From an uncultured Alphaproteobacteria bacterium (GTDB taxonomy: Bacteria > Pseudomonadota > Alphaproteobacteria > Rs-D84), in NCBI GenBank assembly GCA_949156565.1, contig CASCZI010000003.1, forward strand, positions 62,001 through 126,000: a stretch of 64,000 nt of DNA, written 5' to 3'. Below the pieces are notes generated by a model. The model ran no database searches, was not told the origin of the DNA, and saw only the letters and a program-made list of their open reading frames with translations. Positions within the stretch are counted from its first letter, which is position 1; each line of letters opens with the position of its first letter. The position numbers and the translations under genes are program-made. This document shows positions 41,795 to 51,001 of the stretch, one piece after another.

Positions 41795-42346
41795 AGTGCG
41801 GCCATTATATGTCGTTTTTTTCTATATTTCAAGTCTTTATTTTCACATTTTTTTAAACAAATTTTATGTGTGCTTTGGGTGTTAAATTATAGATTAAAAA
41901 AAATTTTTGTACCATCGGGTTTTTTCAAATCTGGGACATAAATATGTCAAAGAAAATTTCCAAAATTGGGAAATTGTATTTAAAACATTTTTTGTGTTAA
42001 TTAAATATCATGTTGATTTATGTATATTTTGTATTAAATTTTATTTGTTTTTGATAATCTGGTGGCGCAAAATTTATTTGATACAAATATATATATAATA
42101 AAACTTGATTTTTTTTAGATTGTATGCGACACTGGCCGCGCATTGGATATAACAATCAAAAGTACTTTAAATATTTATGGTCTTTGGTTTTATATTCTGC
42201 CCTGGGGTTTGCCCGGGTAAAAAAGTTTCAAATTACATTTCTAATCAAAAGTAGTTTTATGTAAGGATAAAAGGAACATAAGATGGGAAAAAAAGTTAAG
42301 GGATCTGTCCCAGCGATCAAATGGTTTTTAATATCCAGAAATTAGA
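41795..42346. other. AT-rich spacer before polysaccharide locus
   Basis: About 550 bases, clearly more AT-rich than the genes on either side, with runs of A and T and only short random frames. Direct repeat AATCAAAAGTA at 42154-42164 and 42243-42253. Only one short frame with a good ribosome-binding site is seen (42283-42345). Looks like a horizontally acquired edge or long regulatory leader; no known riboswitch recognised. Confidence 0.4.
42283..42345 (+). CDS. Possible 20-codon leader peptide
   Basis: ATG at 42283 with AAAGGAACATAAG upstream, ending TAG 42343-42345, one base before a GTG that could start the glycosyltransferase. Product MGKKVKGSVPAIKWFLISRN. May couple translation into the downstream gene, or be the remnant of a truncated gene. 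Confidence 0.35.
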   Translation: MGKKVKGSVPAIKWFLISRN

Positions 42347-42358
42347 GTGAGTTTAGAA

Positions 42359-43363
42359 ATGAACAAAAAGTTTCCAAAAGTATCAGTTTTGACACCTATA
42401 TATAATACAAAACCCGAATTTCTGCGGGAATGTATTAATTCCGTTTTGGATCAGACATTTGGCGACTTTGAATTTTTGTTATGTGATGATTGTTCTGAAT
42501 CATATATTCGTGATATCGTTGAATCATATAATGATCCAAGAATTATTTATATCAGAAATCAAAAAAATCTTGGGGCGGCGGGGTCACGAAATCGTTTAAT
42601 AGATATGGCCAATGGTGACTATTTGGCATTGTTGGATTCAGATGATACGATGGTCGAAACACGTTTGGCCAAACAGGTAGATTTTTTAGATAAAAATCCA
42701 GCGGTTGGTTGTCTGGGAACGTGGGCAACGGTTAATAAATCATCGTTGTTTCACCCTGGGCGATTCGATTCCCAACAATTGGAAGAACATTTGGTTTTTT
42801 CTGGGTGTGCATTATGCAATTCCAGTGTGATGTTGCGAAAATCAACGTTGGATAAACATCATATTCGCTACAAAACAGAATTTATTCCGGCCGAAGATTA
42901 TGCCCTTTATTGTGATTTAATTGGATTAACAAAATTCGCCGTGTTGCCAGAGGTTTTGTGTGATTATAAGTTTTATAGTGAAAATATCTCTTGTTGCCAA
43001 GAACAAAAACAAAAATACATAGCGGCGGTGGCACAATATAATGTCATTGAAAGATATGCAAATGTTTCATTGGTTGGCAAAGAGGAGATGGCAAATTTTG
43101 CGGCATTCAATATTCCGCAAAATAGTAAGGAGTTAAGGAGGGCGATAAAAATTAACCTGGACAAATTGAAAGAGTTTCCCCGATGGGCAGAAATGTTTTT
43201 CAATACAAACAAAAATTGTTATCGATTGATTTGCTATAAAAAGCGTTCTTTGACGGATCAAGCACGGTTATTGTGTTCACCATTAAGACGTTTTTTCAAG
43301 CAATCATTTGGTTGGCAATTATTTTGTTTTATAACCCGGGGTATGTTCAGTTTTAAAAAATAA
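42359..43363 (+). CDS. GT2 family glycosyltransferase
   Basis: 334 residues from ATG 42359; GTG 42347 just after the leader-peptide stop is an alternative. GT-A fold markers: VSVLTPIYNTKPEFLRECIN, GAAGSRNRLIDMANGDYLAL, and the metal-binding DSDD near residue 102, later PAEDYALYC (ED motif). Transfers a sugar in surface-glycan assembly at the cytoplasmic face. First gene of a polysaccharide cluster with sugar-nucleotide enzymes behind it. Confidence 0.88.
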   Translation: MNKKFPKVSVLTPIYNTKPEFLRECINSVLDQTFGDFEFLLCDDCSESYIRDIVESYNDPRIIYIRNQKNLGAAGSRNRLIDMANGDYLALLDSDDTMVETRLAKQVDFLDKNPAVGCLGTWATVNKSSLFHPGRFDSQQLEEHLVFSGCALCNSSVMLRKSTLDKHHIRYKTEFIPAEDYALYCDLIGLTKFAVLPEVLCDYKFYSENISCCQEQKQKYIAAVAQYNVIERYANVSLVGKEEMANFAAFNIPQNSKELRRAIKINLDKLKEFPRWAEMFFNTNKNCYRLICYKKRSLTDQARLLCSPLRRFFKQSFGWQLFCFITRGMFSFKK

Positions 43364-43378
43364 AAAAAAGGAAAAGTG

Positions 43379-44341
43379 ATGAGCAAGATTTTAGTAACTG
43401 GTGGAACCGGTTTTCTGGGATCAAATTTATGTAAACGTTTAATAACAGAGGGGCATACGGTCTTTTGTTTGGATAACAATTACACCGGACGTTTATTAAA
43501 TGTGGCAAATTTGTTAAAAAATCCTAATTTCACATTTATTGAACACGATATTTGTGATCCGATTGGAATTACTGCTCATTTAGATTATGTTTATAATTTG
43601 GCATGTCCGGCATCACCCCCGGCATATCAAGGCAGCCACAGCATCAAAACAACAAAGGTATGTGTTTTAGGTGCAATTAATGTTTTGGAATTGGCCAAAA
43701 AGAATAATGCCCGGGTTTTACAATTTTCAACATCTGAGGTTTATGGAGAACCATTGGTTCATCCCCAGGTTGAAACATATCGCGGTAATGTCAATCCGAT
43801 TGGCATTCGCGCATGCTATGACGAAGGAAAACGTTGTGCAGAAAGCTTGTTTTTTGATTACCACAGACACGAAGGTGTTGATATAAAAGTTATCAGAATA
43901 TTTAACACATATGGGCCCAATATGGATCCCAATGATGGTCGCGTTGTCAGCAATTTTATATGCCAGGCATTATCGGGCCAAGACATAACAATTTATGGTG
44001 ATGGTCATCAAACCCGTTCTTTTTGTTATGTTGATGATTTGATCGAAGGTATTGTACGCATGATGAATTCGCCAAAGGGTTTCACCGGACCCGTGAATTT
44101 GGGTAATCCGGGTGAATTTACAATCAAAGAGTTGGCAGAAATGGTTGTTTCAAAAATCGGGGGCAAGGTTGTATATAAAGACTTACCGTCTGATGATCCA
44201 ACCCAACGTCGGCCGGATATTACGTTGGCCAAAACCAAGCTGGGGTGGACACCCAAAGTACCGTTGAACGTCGGCTTGGATAAAACAATTGAATATTTTA
44301 AAACGCAGATCAAGTTATTTAACCAAGGAAAAGTAAAATGA
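43379..44341 (+). CDS. UDP-xylose synthase (UDP-glucuronate decarboxylase)
   Basis: 320 residues, extended SDR. NAD motif [11 protein letters not shown] at residues 6-16; [20 protein letters not shown] and the catalytic Tyr147-x-x-x-Lys151 in ACYDEGKR are those of UXS enzymes, as is [20 protein letters not shown]. Converts UDP-glucuronate to UDP-xylose. It overlaps the UDP-glucose dehydrogenase gene by 4 bases, and the two reactions are consecutive. Confidence 0.9.
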   Translation: MSKILVTGGTGFLGSNLCKRLITEGHTVFCLDNNYTGRLLNVANLLKNPNFTFIEHDICDPIGITAHLDYVYNLACPASPPAYQGSHSIKTTKVCVLGAINVLELAKKNNARVLQFSTSEVYGEPLVHPQVETYRGNVNPIGIRACYDEGKRCAESLFFDYHRHEGVDIKVIRIFNTYGPNMDPNDGRVVSNFICQALSGQDITIYGDGHQTRSFCYVDDLIEGIVRMMNSPKGFTGPVNLGNPGEFTIKELAEMVVSKIGGKVVYKDLPSDDPTQRRPDITLAKTKLGWTPKVPLNVGLDKTIEYFKTQIKLFNQGKVK

Positions 44342-45636
44342 AGATAGGGATCATTGGCACGGGTTATGTTGGTTTGCCCACGGGTGTTGGAATGGCCGAA
44401 TTGGGAAATGATGTGATATGCATTGATCGTGAACAATCCAAGATTGATGCATTACGTGCCGGAAAAATTACCCTGTACGAAGACGGTCTGGAAGAATTAT
44501 TCCAGAAGAATATGAAGGCCGGTCGTATCAAGTTCACCACATCGATGAAAGAGGGCATCGAAAATGCCGATTTGGTTATTATTGCCGTGGGAACACCGCC
44601 ACATCCGGTCACGCACGAAGCGGACATGAAATATATTCATGCCGCGGCCACAGAATTGGCGGAACATCTTAATGGATATACCGTTGTCGCCACCAAATCG
44701 ACGGTTCCGGTGGGCACAGGTGATGTGGTGGAACAGTTAATTCAGAAAAAGAATCCTCACGCCAATTTCGATGTGGTGTCATTGCCGGAATTCTTACGCG
44801 AAGGTTTTGCGGTTCATGATTTCTTTAATCCCGACAGAATTGTTGTTGGTGCCAATACAGAAAAAGCACGGGAATTAATCAAAGAATTATACAAGCCGTT
44901 TGACGGCAAAACACAAATGTTATTTGTCAATCGTCGTTCCAGTGAAACGATTAAGTATGCATCAAACGCGTTTTTGGCAATCAAAATTCATTATATTAAT
45001 GAAATGGCAAATTTCTGTGAAAAAAGTGGTGCCGATATATCAGAGGTTGCGCGCGGAATGGGGCTGGATTCGCGAATTGGATCACGCTTTTTGAATCCCG
45101 GTCCCGGATACGGTGGATCTTGTTTTCCAAAAGATACCATGGCCATGTCATATATGGCACGCCAGAATGGGGTTGATATGACATTGATCAATGCGGCGAT
45201 TGCGGGTAATTTGGAACGCAAAAAACAAATGGCAGATCGCATTTTAAACGCCGTCAAAGACATCAAAGATCCGCGCATTGCCGTCTTGGGATTGGCGTTC
45301 AAGGATGGAACCGATGATTGCCGCGAAAGTCCTGCCATGGATATTGTCGGTGAATTATTGCGTCAAAATGCCAAGGTTGTCGCATATGACCCAAAGGCAA
45401 TGCCGACCGCAAAACAATTATTGGGTGATAAAATAGAATATGCATCTGATATGTATGCCGCAGTCCAAGGTGCCGATGTTTTGGCAATTTTGACAGAATG
45501 GTCAGAATTCAAGAATCTGGATTTAGGCAAAGTGTCCGCATTAATGCGTAATAAAAACATTATTGATTGTCGTAATATGATTGATCCAAAACAGGCCATG
45601 ATGAATCATTTTATCTTCAAAGGAATCGGACGATAA
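44338..45636 (+). CDS. ugd: UDP-glucose 6-dehydrogenase
   Basis: 432 residues. N-terminal Rossmann [15 protein letters not shown], Lys206 in SETIKYASN, catalytic Cys262 in [12 protein letters not shown] and the C-terminal UDP-binding domain. Oxidises UDP-glucose to UDP-glucuronate with two NAD. ATG overlaps the UXS stop (ATGA), so both enzymes are made together for UDP-xylose supply. Confidence 0.95.
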   Translation: MKIGIIGTGYVGLPTGVGMAELGNDVICIDREQSKIDALRAGKITLYEDGLEELFQKNMKAGRIKFTTSMKEGIENADLVIIAVGTPPHPVTHEADMKYIHAAATELAEHLNGYTVVATKSTVPVGTGDVVEQLIQKKNPHANFDVVSLPEFLREGFAVHDFFNPDRIVVGANTEKARELIKELYKPFDGKTQMLFVNRRSSETIKYASNAFLAIKIHYINEMANFCEKSGADISEVARGMGLDSRIGSRFLNPGPGYGGSCFPKDTMAMSYMARQNGVDMTLINAAIAGNLERKKQMADRILNAVKDIKDPRIAVLGLAFKDGTDDCRESPAMDIVGELLRQNAKVVAYDPKAMPTAKQLLGDKIEYASDMYAAVQGADVLAILTEWSEFKNLDLGKVSALMRNKNIIDCRNMIDPKQAMMNHFIFKGIGR

Positions 45637-45782
45637 TTCAAGAAAAACCAAATTTTATTGTCACATAATTGTGTACAAAGTGCACAGGGATGTGTTAACA
45701 TGATATGTTGATAATGAATTTAGGATTTTTGTGTAAAATCAATGTACGAACACATAATTAAACAAAACAAAAGGGTCACAAA

Positions 45783-48700
45783 GTGGTAAGATCGGATTAT
45801 ATTAATGAAATTTTGAAACAGGCAGCAAATTGTGATGTTGTTTCGTTTGATGTGTTTGATACATTGTTGATGCGCCCATACGCCCAGCCAACAGATTTAT
45901 TTGTTCATTTAGAGCAATTGGAAAATATGCCCGGTTTTGCGGCGGAACGTGTTCGGGTTGAAAAACGGTTACATGCCGAAAAGCCGTCTGGGGTCGAAGA
46001 GGTTCGTTTTGACGATATCTATGCGGCAATGGATAAAAAGTATGCCGGTATGCGTGACAAGGAATTAGCATTAGAGGCACAAGTTCTTTATGCTGATCCA
46101 GAAGCATTGGAATTAATATCACAGTTGGCAAAACAGAATAAGAAAATTGTCGCAATCAGTGATATGTATTTACCCGGGGCCGCCATCGCAGAAATTTTAA
46201 AGTCTAAAGGTTTTGATGCGATTGAAAAAGTATACTGTTCTTCGGACTTTTTAAAGTCGAAATGGTCGGGAAATTTATTCAAAATTGTTTTTGATGATTT
46301 GAATATCCATGCATCTAAAATGTTGCATATTGGGGATAATGAACATGCAGATTTTAAGATGGCACGATCCAGTGGGGCGTGCGCCTTTTTATGGCCCCAG
46401 AAAAAAGCGACATTTTTAGGTTTGTCGGAAAATATTCGATTAAAGTCGTTGTGTGTCAACAATCCAGGTAAATTGGCGATCAGCATAACCATCGGATTGG
46501 CAATTCGAGATTGGGTCTTGAACAAGGATCAGGGTAATTATTGGAAAAAAACAGGATATATATTTGGGGGGCCATTGTGTTATGGATATACCCGATTCAT
46601 TATCGATGAAATATTGAAAAAACGTATGGATGCCGCATTATTTGTCGCACGTGATGCATGGGTATTGGAAAAAATATCCGATATTATCGGCGGCCCAGAA
46701 TGGAATCAGGTCAAAAAGCAATATGTTTATGCCCAACGTATATTTAATTTGGCCACATCGTTAAGTCACACTGACCGCCTGCCATCCCAGTTAAGCAGTA
46801 TTTTGACTTTCTTTGGCCGGCGCATCCCAGCATTAGGGGCAGAATTACCGTCATCAGGTCTGGTGCCCCAGGATTTAGGCAAAGAATTATTTGAAAAATA
46901 CAAGTCTGAAATCATGGAACAGTCTTCTAAATTCAGCGATGAATACAAGAATTACTTGGATTCATTTGGCATAGATGCCAAGAAAATCGCGTTGGTTGAT
47001 TTTTCAGCAATGAGTTTTAATTCGGCCCTGTTATTGCAACGTATGATGCCCGACAAAGATTTTTATGGTATATACTGTCTGTGTGCACCGGCAAAAAAAG
47101 TCAAATTAGATTATACGGAATATAAGAATTCAGATCCCAATCACCCGTGGTTCAAAGAATACAATATTCTGGAATTCTTTGTGACATCGCCCGAACATCC
47201 GGTTATTGATTTGAAAAATGGCACGCCCGTGTATTCTGATGGCGAAGCGGAAAAATGTGCCGCATATGCACATATGTCAGAGGGCGAAATTCAATTTGCA
47301 CATGATATGTGCTGTGTATTTGGGACAAATGCAACACGGTTTATGTATTCTGATATTGTATCGATTATTGATACATTCACAGAAAACGCGACCAAACAAG
47401 ATGTTGAAAATTTTGAAAAAATAACTTTTTCAGCAGATGAAGCCGGTCGGGATATTATCAAATTTAATATAAAGGCACCGGAAATGGATTTTTCTATGAC
47501 AGAACAAGAAAAGGAAACGGCCGGATTGGTATCGGTGATCATTCCGGTTTATAATTGCAAGCAATATCTGGCACGCAGTGTGGGCAGCTTGCTGGGGCAG
47601 ACATATAAAAATATAGAAGTTATTTGTGTAAACGACGGGTCCAAAGACGACAGTCTGGACGAATTAAATCGTTTGGCGGCCATGGATCCGCGCGTCAAGG
47701 TTATATCCCAGAAAAATTCCGGGGCAGAAATTGCTAGAAATACAGGGTTGAATATCGCACTGGGTAAATGGTTGATGTTCTGTGACAGTGACGATTGGTA
47801 TGACCCCGATGCGGTTGAACAAATGTTGGGGGCAATGCTGGCAAATGATGCCGATATTGTATCGGCGAATAATCGCGATGTTTGGGAAGATGGTTTAAGA
47901 TGTAAAGATAGATATGCTGCATTAGACGCACAAAAAATTCGTTGTACGGGTATGTGGCTTGGTGATAAATTACCACATATTGGCTTCGTGGGATGTGTTT
48001 TATGGGGCAGAATGTTTCGGATGTCAAAAGTAAGACAGTATAACATTCGTTTCCCAAGTATTCGTGCACACGGGGATACTTGCTTTATGGAACAGTGTTG
48101 TTGCGTGATGCAAAAGTTGTTCTTTTTAGACAGAATTGTATATAATTATGTAGTTCGCAAAAATAGTATAATGGATTTGGTCTATAACAGAAAAAGCTGT
48201 GACCAAGAATCAGATACATATAATGCGCCACTTGCAGTATTTAACTTTCTTAATGACAACAAGTTAATTAATGATGTTAATGGTAGATATTTCCTTGAAG
48301 GTTTTTATGGCTTTATTTGTTTTGCCTTAACCTACATAGACGACATAAACAAGCAACTGGAAATGTTGGAGAAATACAGGGATTTGCTATCTAAATTTGG
48401 TTTTGATAAGTTGGCAAAATATAAAGATAGGATTTTTTATTGGCCACTATCATTTTTGGCTGCAGGAGATTATTCACGCGTATTGGCCTTTGTACATATT
48501 TTACCAAATAAAAATGGAAATATATTCTTGACGAAATCTAAAAAAACAGGACGTGTCACCTGGCGTTTCCTGGGTATTCCAATATTAACAAAAAAGTACA
48601 AAGCAAATGGCATTAGATGGAGATTGTTTAATATGATTACTGTAAAAAAGTCCGGCAAATTAAAATCTAAATTAACATTTGATAACCCGGCCACAAATAA

Positions 48701-49799
48701 TAAAGCCGTTGTTAAACCGATTGCGCCGGTATTTGACAACGCTGTCACTATATTTATGGCGACAAATAACCATTACGCCCCGAACTGTGGTGTTATGGTA
48801 CAATCAATCAAGGATAACGCGAATCCCAACCGCAATTATGATATCGTTATATCCACCAGTGATATGACCTCAGACAATAAAGAATTGTTAAAATCAATGG
48901 CCACACCAAATGTGTCTGTGCGGTTAATTGAAGCCAATGATTTTCTGGGTGGGGTGGACACATCGCTGTTGCATACAAATCAACATTTTTCCAAGGATGC
49001 CTATTTTAGATTCTTTATCCCAAAAATATTTGCTAATTATGACAAGATATTGTATCTGGATGTGGATATGGTTGCCCTGCGTGATGTGGCCGAATTGTAT
49101 GATACAGACATTGGTAATAATTGGTGGGGTGTCACGCACGAGGCTTCTATATTAACAGCGGGACTTATTAAATCATCGTGGGAATATACTACTTTCTTGC
49201 CTTACATTAAAAATACATTGAAAATGATAAATGCAAATGATTATTTTCAATCGGGTGTAATGATATGGAATGTACGTCAATGCATCCGGGATAATATCAC
49301 GGAAAAATGTCTGGAACGATTGGCCAAAATTGGCAATCCCATCTATGTTGATCAATGTGTTATGAGTTCCCTTGCCAATGGTCAGAACATAAAATTCATT
49401 GATGGAAAATGGAATGTTGTCTGGTATTTGCCTTTCATCAAAGCAGAGGCGGCGGGTACATCCGAATATCAAAAACAAATGGAAATGTTAAAAAATCCCT
49501 ATATCTTGCATTATGCCAGTGGCATAAAGCCATGGAATGAACCATACCGGGAAAATGCACATTATTTCTGGGAAATTGCACGCAGAACCCCATTTTATGA
49601 AATATTATTATGTAATTTTGTCAATGGTGCAATTACGTATAGAATGAATAATGGGGTAAATATAGGGCCGCGGAAAAACATTCATAAAATAAAACGTAAA
49701 ATTGCAAAATACAAATTTTTACAATTCATAACGTTTGGGACTGTAAAATCGTTTAAACAACGCAAAGCAAATTGGAAACAAGAATTAATGCGGGGCTAA
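45783..49799 (+). CDS. Trimodular HAD-GT2-GT8 glycan-assembly protein
   Basis: 1338 residues, GTG start with AAAGGGTCACAAA upstream. Residues ~20-190: HAD-like domain (FDVFDTLLMRP, VAISDMYLPG, LHIGDNEHAD). Residues ~250-480 unassigned, with FVARDAWVL. From ~579: GT2 (VSVIIPVYNCKQYLARSVGS, CDSDDWYDPD). From ~986: GT8 (FMATNNHYAPNCGVMVQSIK, metal motif LDVDMV near 1092, HYASGIKPW near 1243). Two transferases of different fold families plus a HAD module in one chain imply ordered addition of sugars. Sugars unknown. Confidence 0.85.
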   Translation: MVRSDYINEILKQAANCDVVSFDVFDTLLMRPYAQPTDLFVHLEQLENMPGFAAERVRVEKRLHAEKPSGVEEVRFDDIYAAMDKKYAGMRDKELALEAQVLYADPEALELISQLAKQNKKIVAISDMYLPGAAIAEILKSKGFDAIEKVYCSSDFLKSKWSGNLFKIVFDDLNIHASKMLHIGDNEHADFKMARSSGACAFLWPQKKATFLGLSENIRLKSLCVNNPGKLAISITIGLAIRDWVLNKDQGNYWKKTGYIFGGPLCYGYTRFIIDEILKKRMDAALFVARDAWVLEKISDIIGGPEWNQVKKQYVYAQRIFNLATSLSHTDRLPSQLSSILTFFGRRIPALGAELPSSGLVPQDLGKELFEKYKSEIMEQSSKFSDEYKNYLDSFGIDAKKIALVDFSAMSFNSALLLQRMMPDKDFYGIYCLCAPAKKVKLDYTEYKNSDPNHPWFKEYNILEFFVTSPEHPVIDLKNGTPVYSDGEAEKCAAYAHMSEGEIQFAHDMCCVFGTNATRFMYSDIVSIIDTFTENATKQDVENFEKITFSADEAGRDIIKFNIKAPEMDFSMTEQEKETAGLVSVIIPVYNCKQYLARSVGSLLGQTYKNIEVICVNDGSKDDSLDELNRLAAMDPRVKVISQKNSGAEIARNTGLNIALGKWLMFCDSDDWYDPDAVEQMLGAMLANDADIVSANNRDVWEDGLRCKDRYAALDAQKIRCTGMWLGDKLPHIGFVGCVLWGRMFRMSKVRQYNIRFPSIRAHGDTCFMEQCCCVMQKLFFLDRIVYNYVVRKNSIMDLVYNRKSCDQESDTYNAPLAVFNFLNDNKLINDVNGRYFLEGFYGFICFALTYIDDINKQLEMLEKYRDLLSKFGFDKLAKYKDRIFYWPLSFLAAGDYSRVLAFVHILPNKNGNIFLTKSKKTGRVTWRFLGIPILTKKYKANGIRWRLFNMITVKKSGKLKSKLTFDNPATNNKAVVKPIAPVFDNAVTIFMATNNHYAPNCGVMVQSIKDNANPNRNYDIVISTSDMTSDNKELLKSMATPNVSVRLIEANDFLGGVDTSLLHTNQHFSKDAYFRFFIPKIFANYDKILYLDVDMVALRDVAELYDTDIGNNWWGVTHEASILTAGLIKSSWEYTTFLPYIKNTLKMINANDYFQSGVMIWNVRQCIRDNITEKCLERLAKIGNPIYVDQCVMSSLANGQNIKFIDGKWNVVWYLPFIKAEAAGTSEYQKQMEMLKNPYILHYASGIKPWNEPYRENAHYFWEIARRTPFYEILLCNFVNGAITYRMNNGVNIGPRKNIHKIKRKIAKYKFLQFITFGTVKSFKQRKANWKQELMRG

Positions 49800-49808
49800 A
49801 TCGATACA

Positions 49809-49834
49809 AACGCCATGGTTTTATCCATGGCGTT
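49809..49834. terminator. Terminator between convergent genes
   Basis: Ten-base arms AACGCCATGG and CCATGGCGTT, loop TTTTAT. Ends the large glycosyltransferase gene; may also serve the opposite strand. Confidence 0.65.
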
Positions 49835-49845
49835 AAATATTGTAT

Positions 49846-50676
49846 TTATGCGCCCATCCCTTGAATCATCCATGATACCGCACCGCCGGTCATCACAGGT
49901 GTTGTTTGGTTTAACCATACCTTGAATACCTGCATTTGGGTGCTTGTTTTATTTTTGTTGTATGAAACCTCTATCTGGGGGTTGTCACTTGCATTAATAT
50001 TGTGTACAAATACGGTGTAATTGGACGATTTCATCGCAATTGGGAAAATAACGGTTTGGATTGTATTGTGGGTATCTTTTATCCCACCTTGTTCAACCCA
50101 TCCGGATTTATATTTTCTGTACCAAGTGTAGCTGTTTTCTGCGGTGGGCATTTGGGATGCAATAACGTAATCTAATAAATTATTTGTACGGTTATTTAAT
50201 GCATCAATTCTGTTATGAATAGAAGAAATATCCCCCAGGTTGTCTATCTCTCGTAATGCGGCATCAATTTTGGTTAATACAATTTGTGTATTTTCATTAT
50301 TGGTAATATCGTTGTATTTATGACGAAATTCAATTAATTCATTTTTGAAATCTTTTAAAATTTCAATCATGTAATTCATATCTTGATTCAACACCGTTGG
50401 GTTTATTTTTGCCACGGGTTGGTAATCTACAACACGGCTTAGTGGTAAAGAACGTGAAATACATATACATTCCAGGGGTGTCGGGGCATGTTCAAAGACG
50501 ACTTTGCCGCCAACAAAGGGTATGTTGGCATCTGTGCCCCCAGAATTGCCGATAATCGTGTAATCGGTGGCGGGCAAATTATTTTTTGTAACCACAATAT
50601 TTGTGTTTTCATAATACGGGAAATTAAAATGGAATTCGGTGGTTGTGCCGTTCCCCATATATGAGACTTGTTGCAT
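49846..50676 (-). CDS. Orphan phage tail-fibre-like protein
   Basis: 276 residues from ATG 50676, preceded by AAAGGAGGAACATT, the strongest ribosome-binding site in the window. N-terminal MQQVSYMGNGTTTEFHFNFP, then FPYYENTNIVVTKNN and ADYTI-like sequence match the T7/P22-type fibre attachment region; middle is helical (RIDALNNRTNNLLDYVI), and the end has YRKYKSGWVEQGG, a common fibre C-terminal motif. No other phage genes adjoin it. Could be a remnant or a domesticated adhesin. Confidence 0.7.
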   Translation of the reverse strand: MQQVSYMGNGTTTEFHFNFPYYENTNIVVTKNNLPATDYTIIGNSGGTDANIPFVGGKVVFEHAPTPLECICISRSLPLSRVVDYQPVAKINPTVLNQDMNYMIEILKDFKNELIEFRHKYNDITNNENTQIVLTKIDAALREIDNLGDISSIHNRIDALNNRTNNLLDYVIASQMPTAENSYTWYRKYKSGWVEQGGIKDTHNTIQTVIFPIAMKSSNYTVFVHNINASDNPQIEVSYNKNKTSTQMQVFKVWLNQTTPVMTGGAVSWMIQGMGA

Positions 50677-50700
50677 AATGTTCCTCCTTTGCTTTATCAT

Positions 50701-50761
50701 AAAAAAACCGGGCATAAAATGCGCCGGTTAATAAAAAACGGTCGACATTATGTCAACCGTT
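50701..50761 (-). terminator. Tandem terminators upstream of the fibre-like gene
   Basis: On the minus strand, hairpin AACGGTTGACAT/ATGTCGACCGTT (50761-50737, one G-T pair) with T-run, then AACCGGCGCAT/ATGCCCGGTT (50729-50706) with seven T's, both before the fibre-like gene and pointing into it. They may shield it from upstream transcription or act as an attenuator. Confidence 0.7.
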
Positions 50762-51001
50762 TATGGATTGTCATTATATCACAAAATACCATGAAACACA
50801 ATCAGATATTTTCATAATTGTTTGTTTTTTTGCCAAAAAATGTAAAGCCAAAGGTAAAAAAAATGGGAAAAAATGTTTTATCATGGCCGTTTATTGTTTT
50901 GCCCCACAACAGGTTATAATATTATCCAAAAATTAAATCTATAGATTGTAATTTCTTGTAAAATTTGTTATGATTTTTATTGATAAATAACGGGGTTCAA
51001 T
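50762..51001. other. AT-rich intergenic region
   Basis: No gene. Contains possible promoter elements for the 51002 gene (TTATGATT-type -10 about 30 bases before the ATG) and AT-rich tracts. Confidence 0.3.

Noticed and set aside
41907-42098. Short AT-rich frames in the polysaccharide leader
   Set aside because: Strings of Phe, Ile, Lys and Tyr as expected by chance in AT-rich DNA, no start signals.
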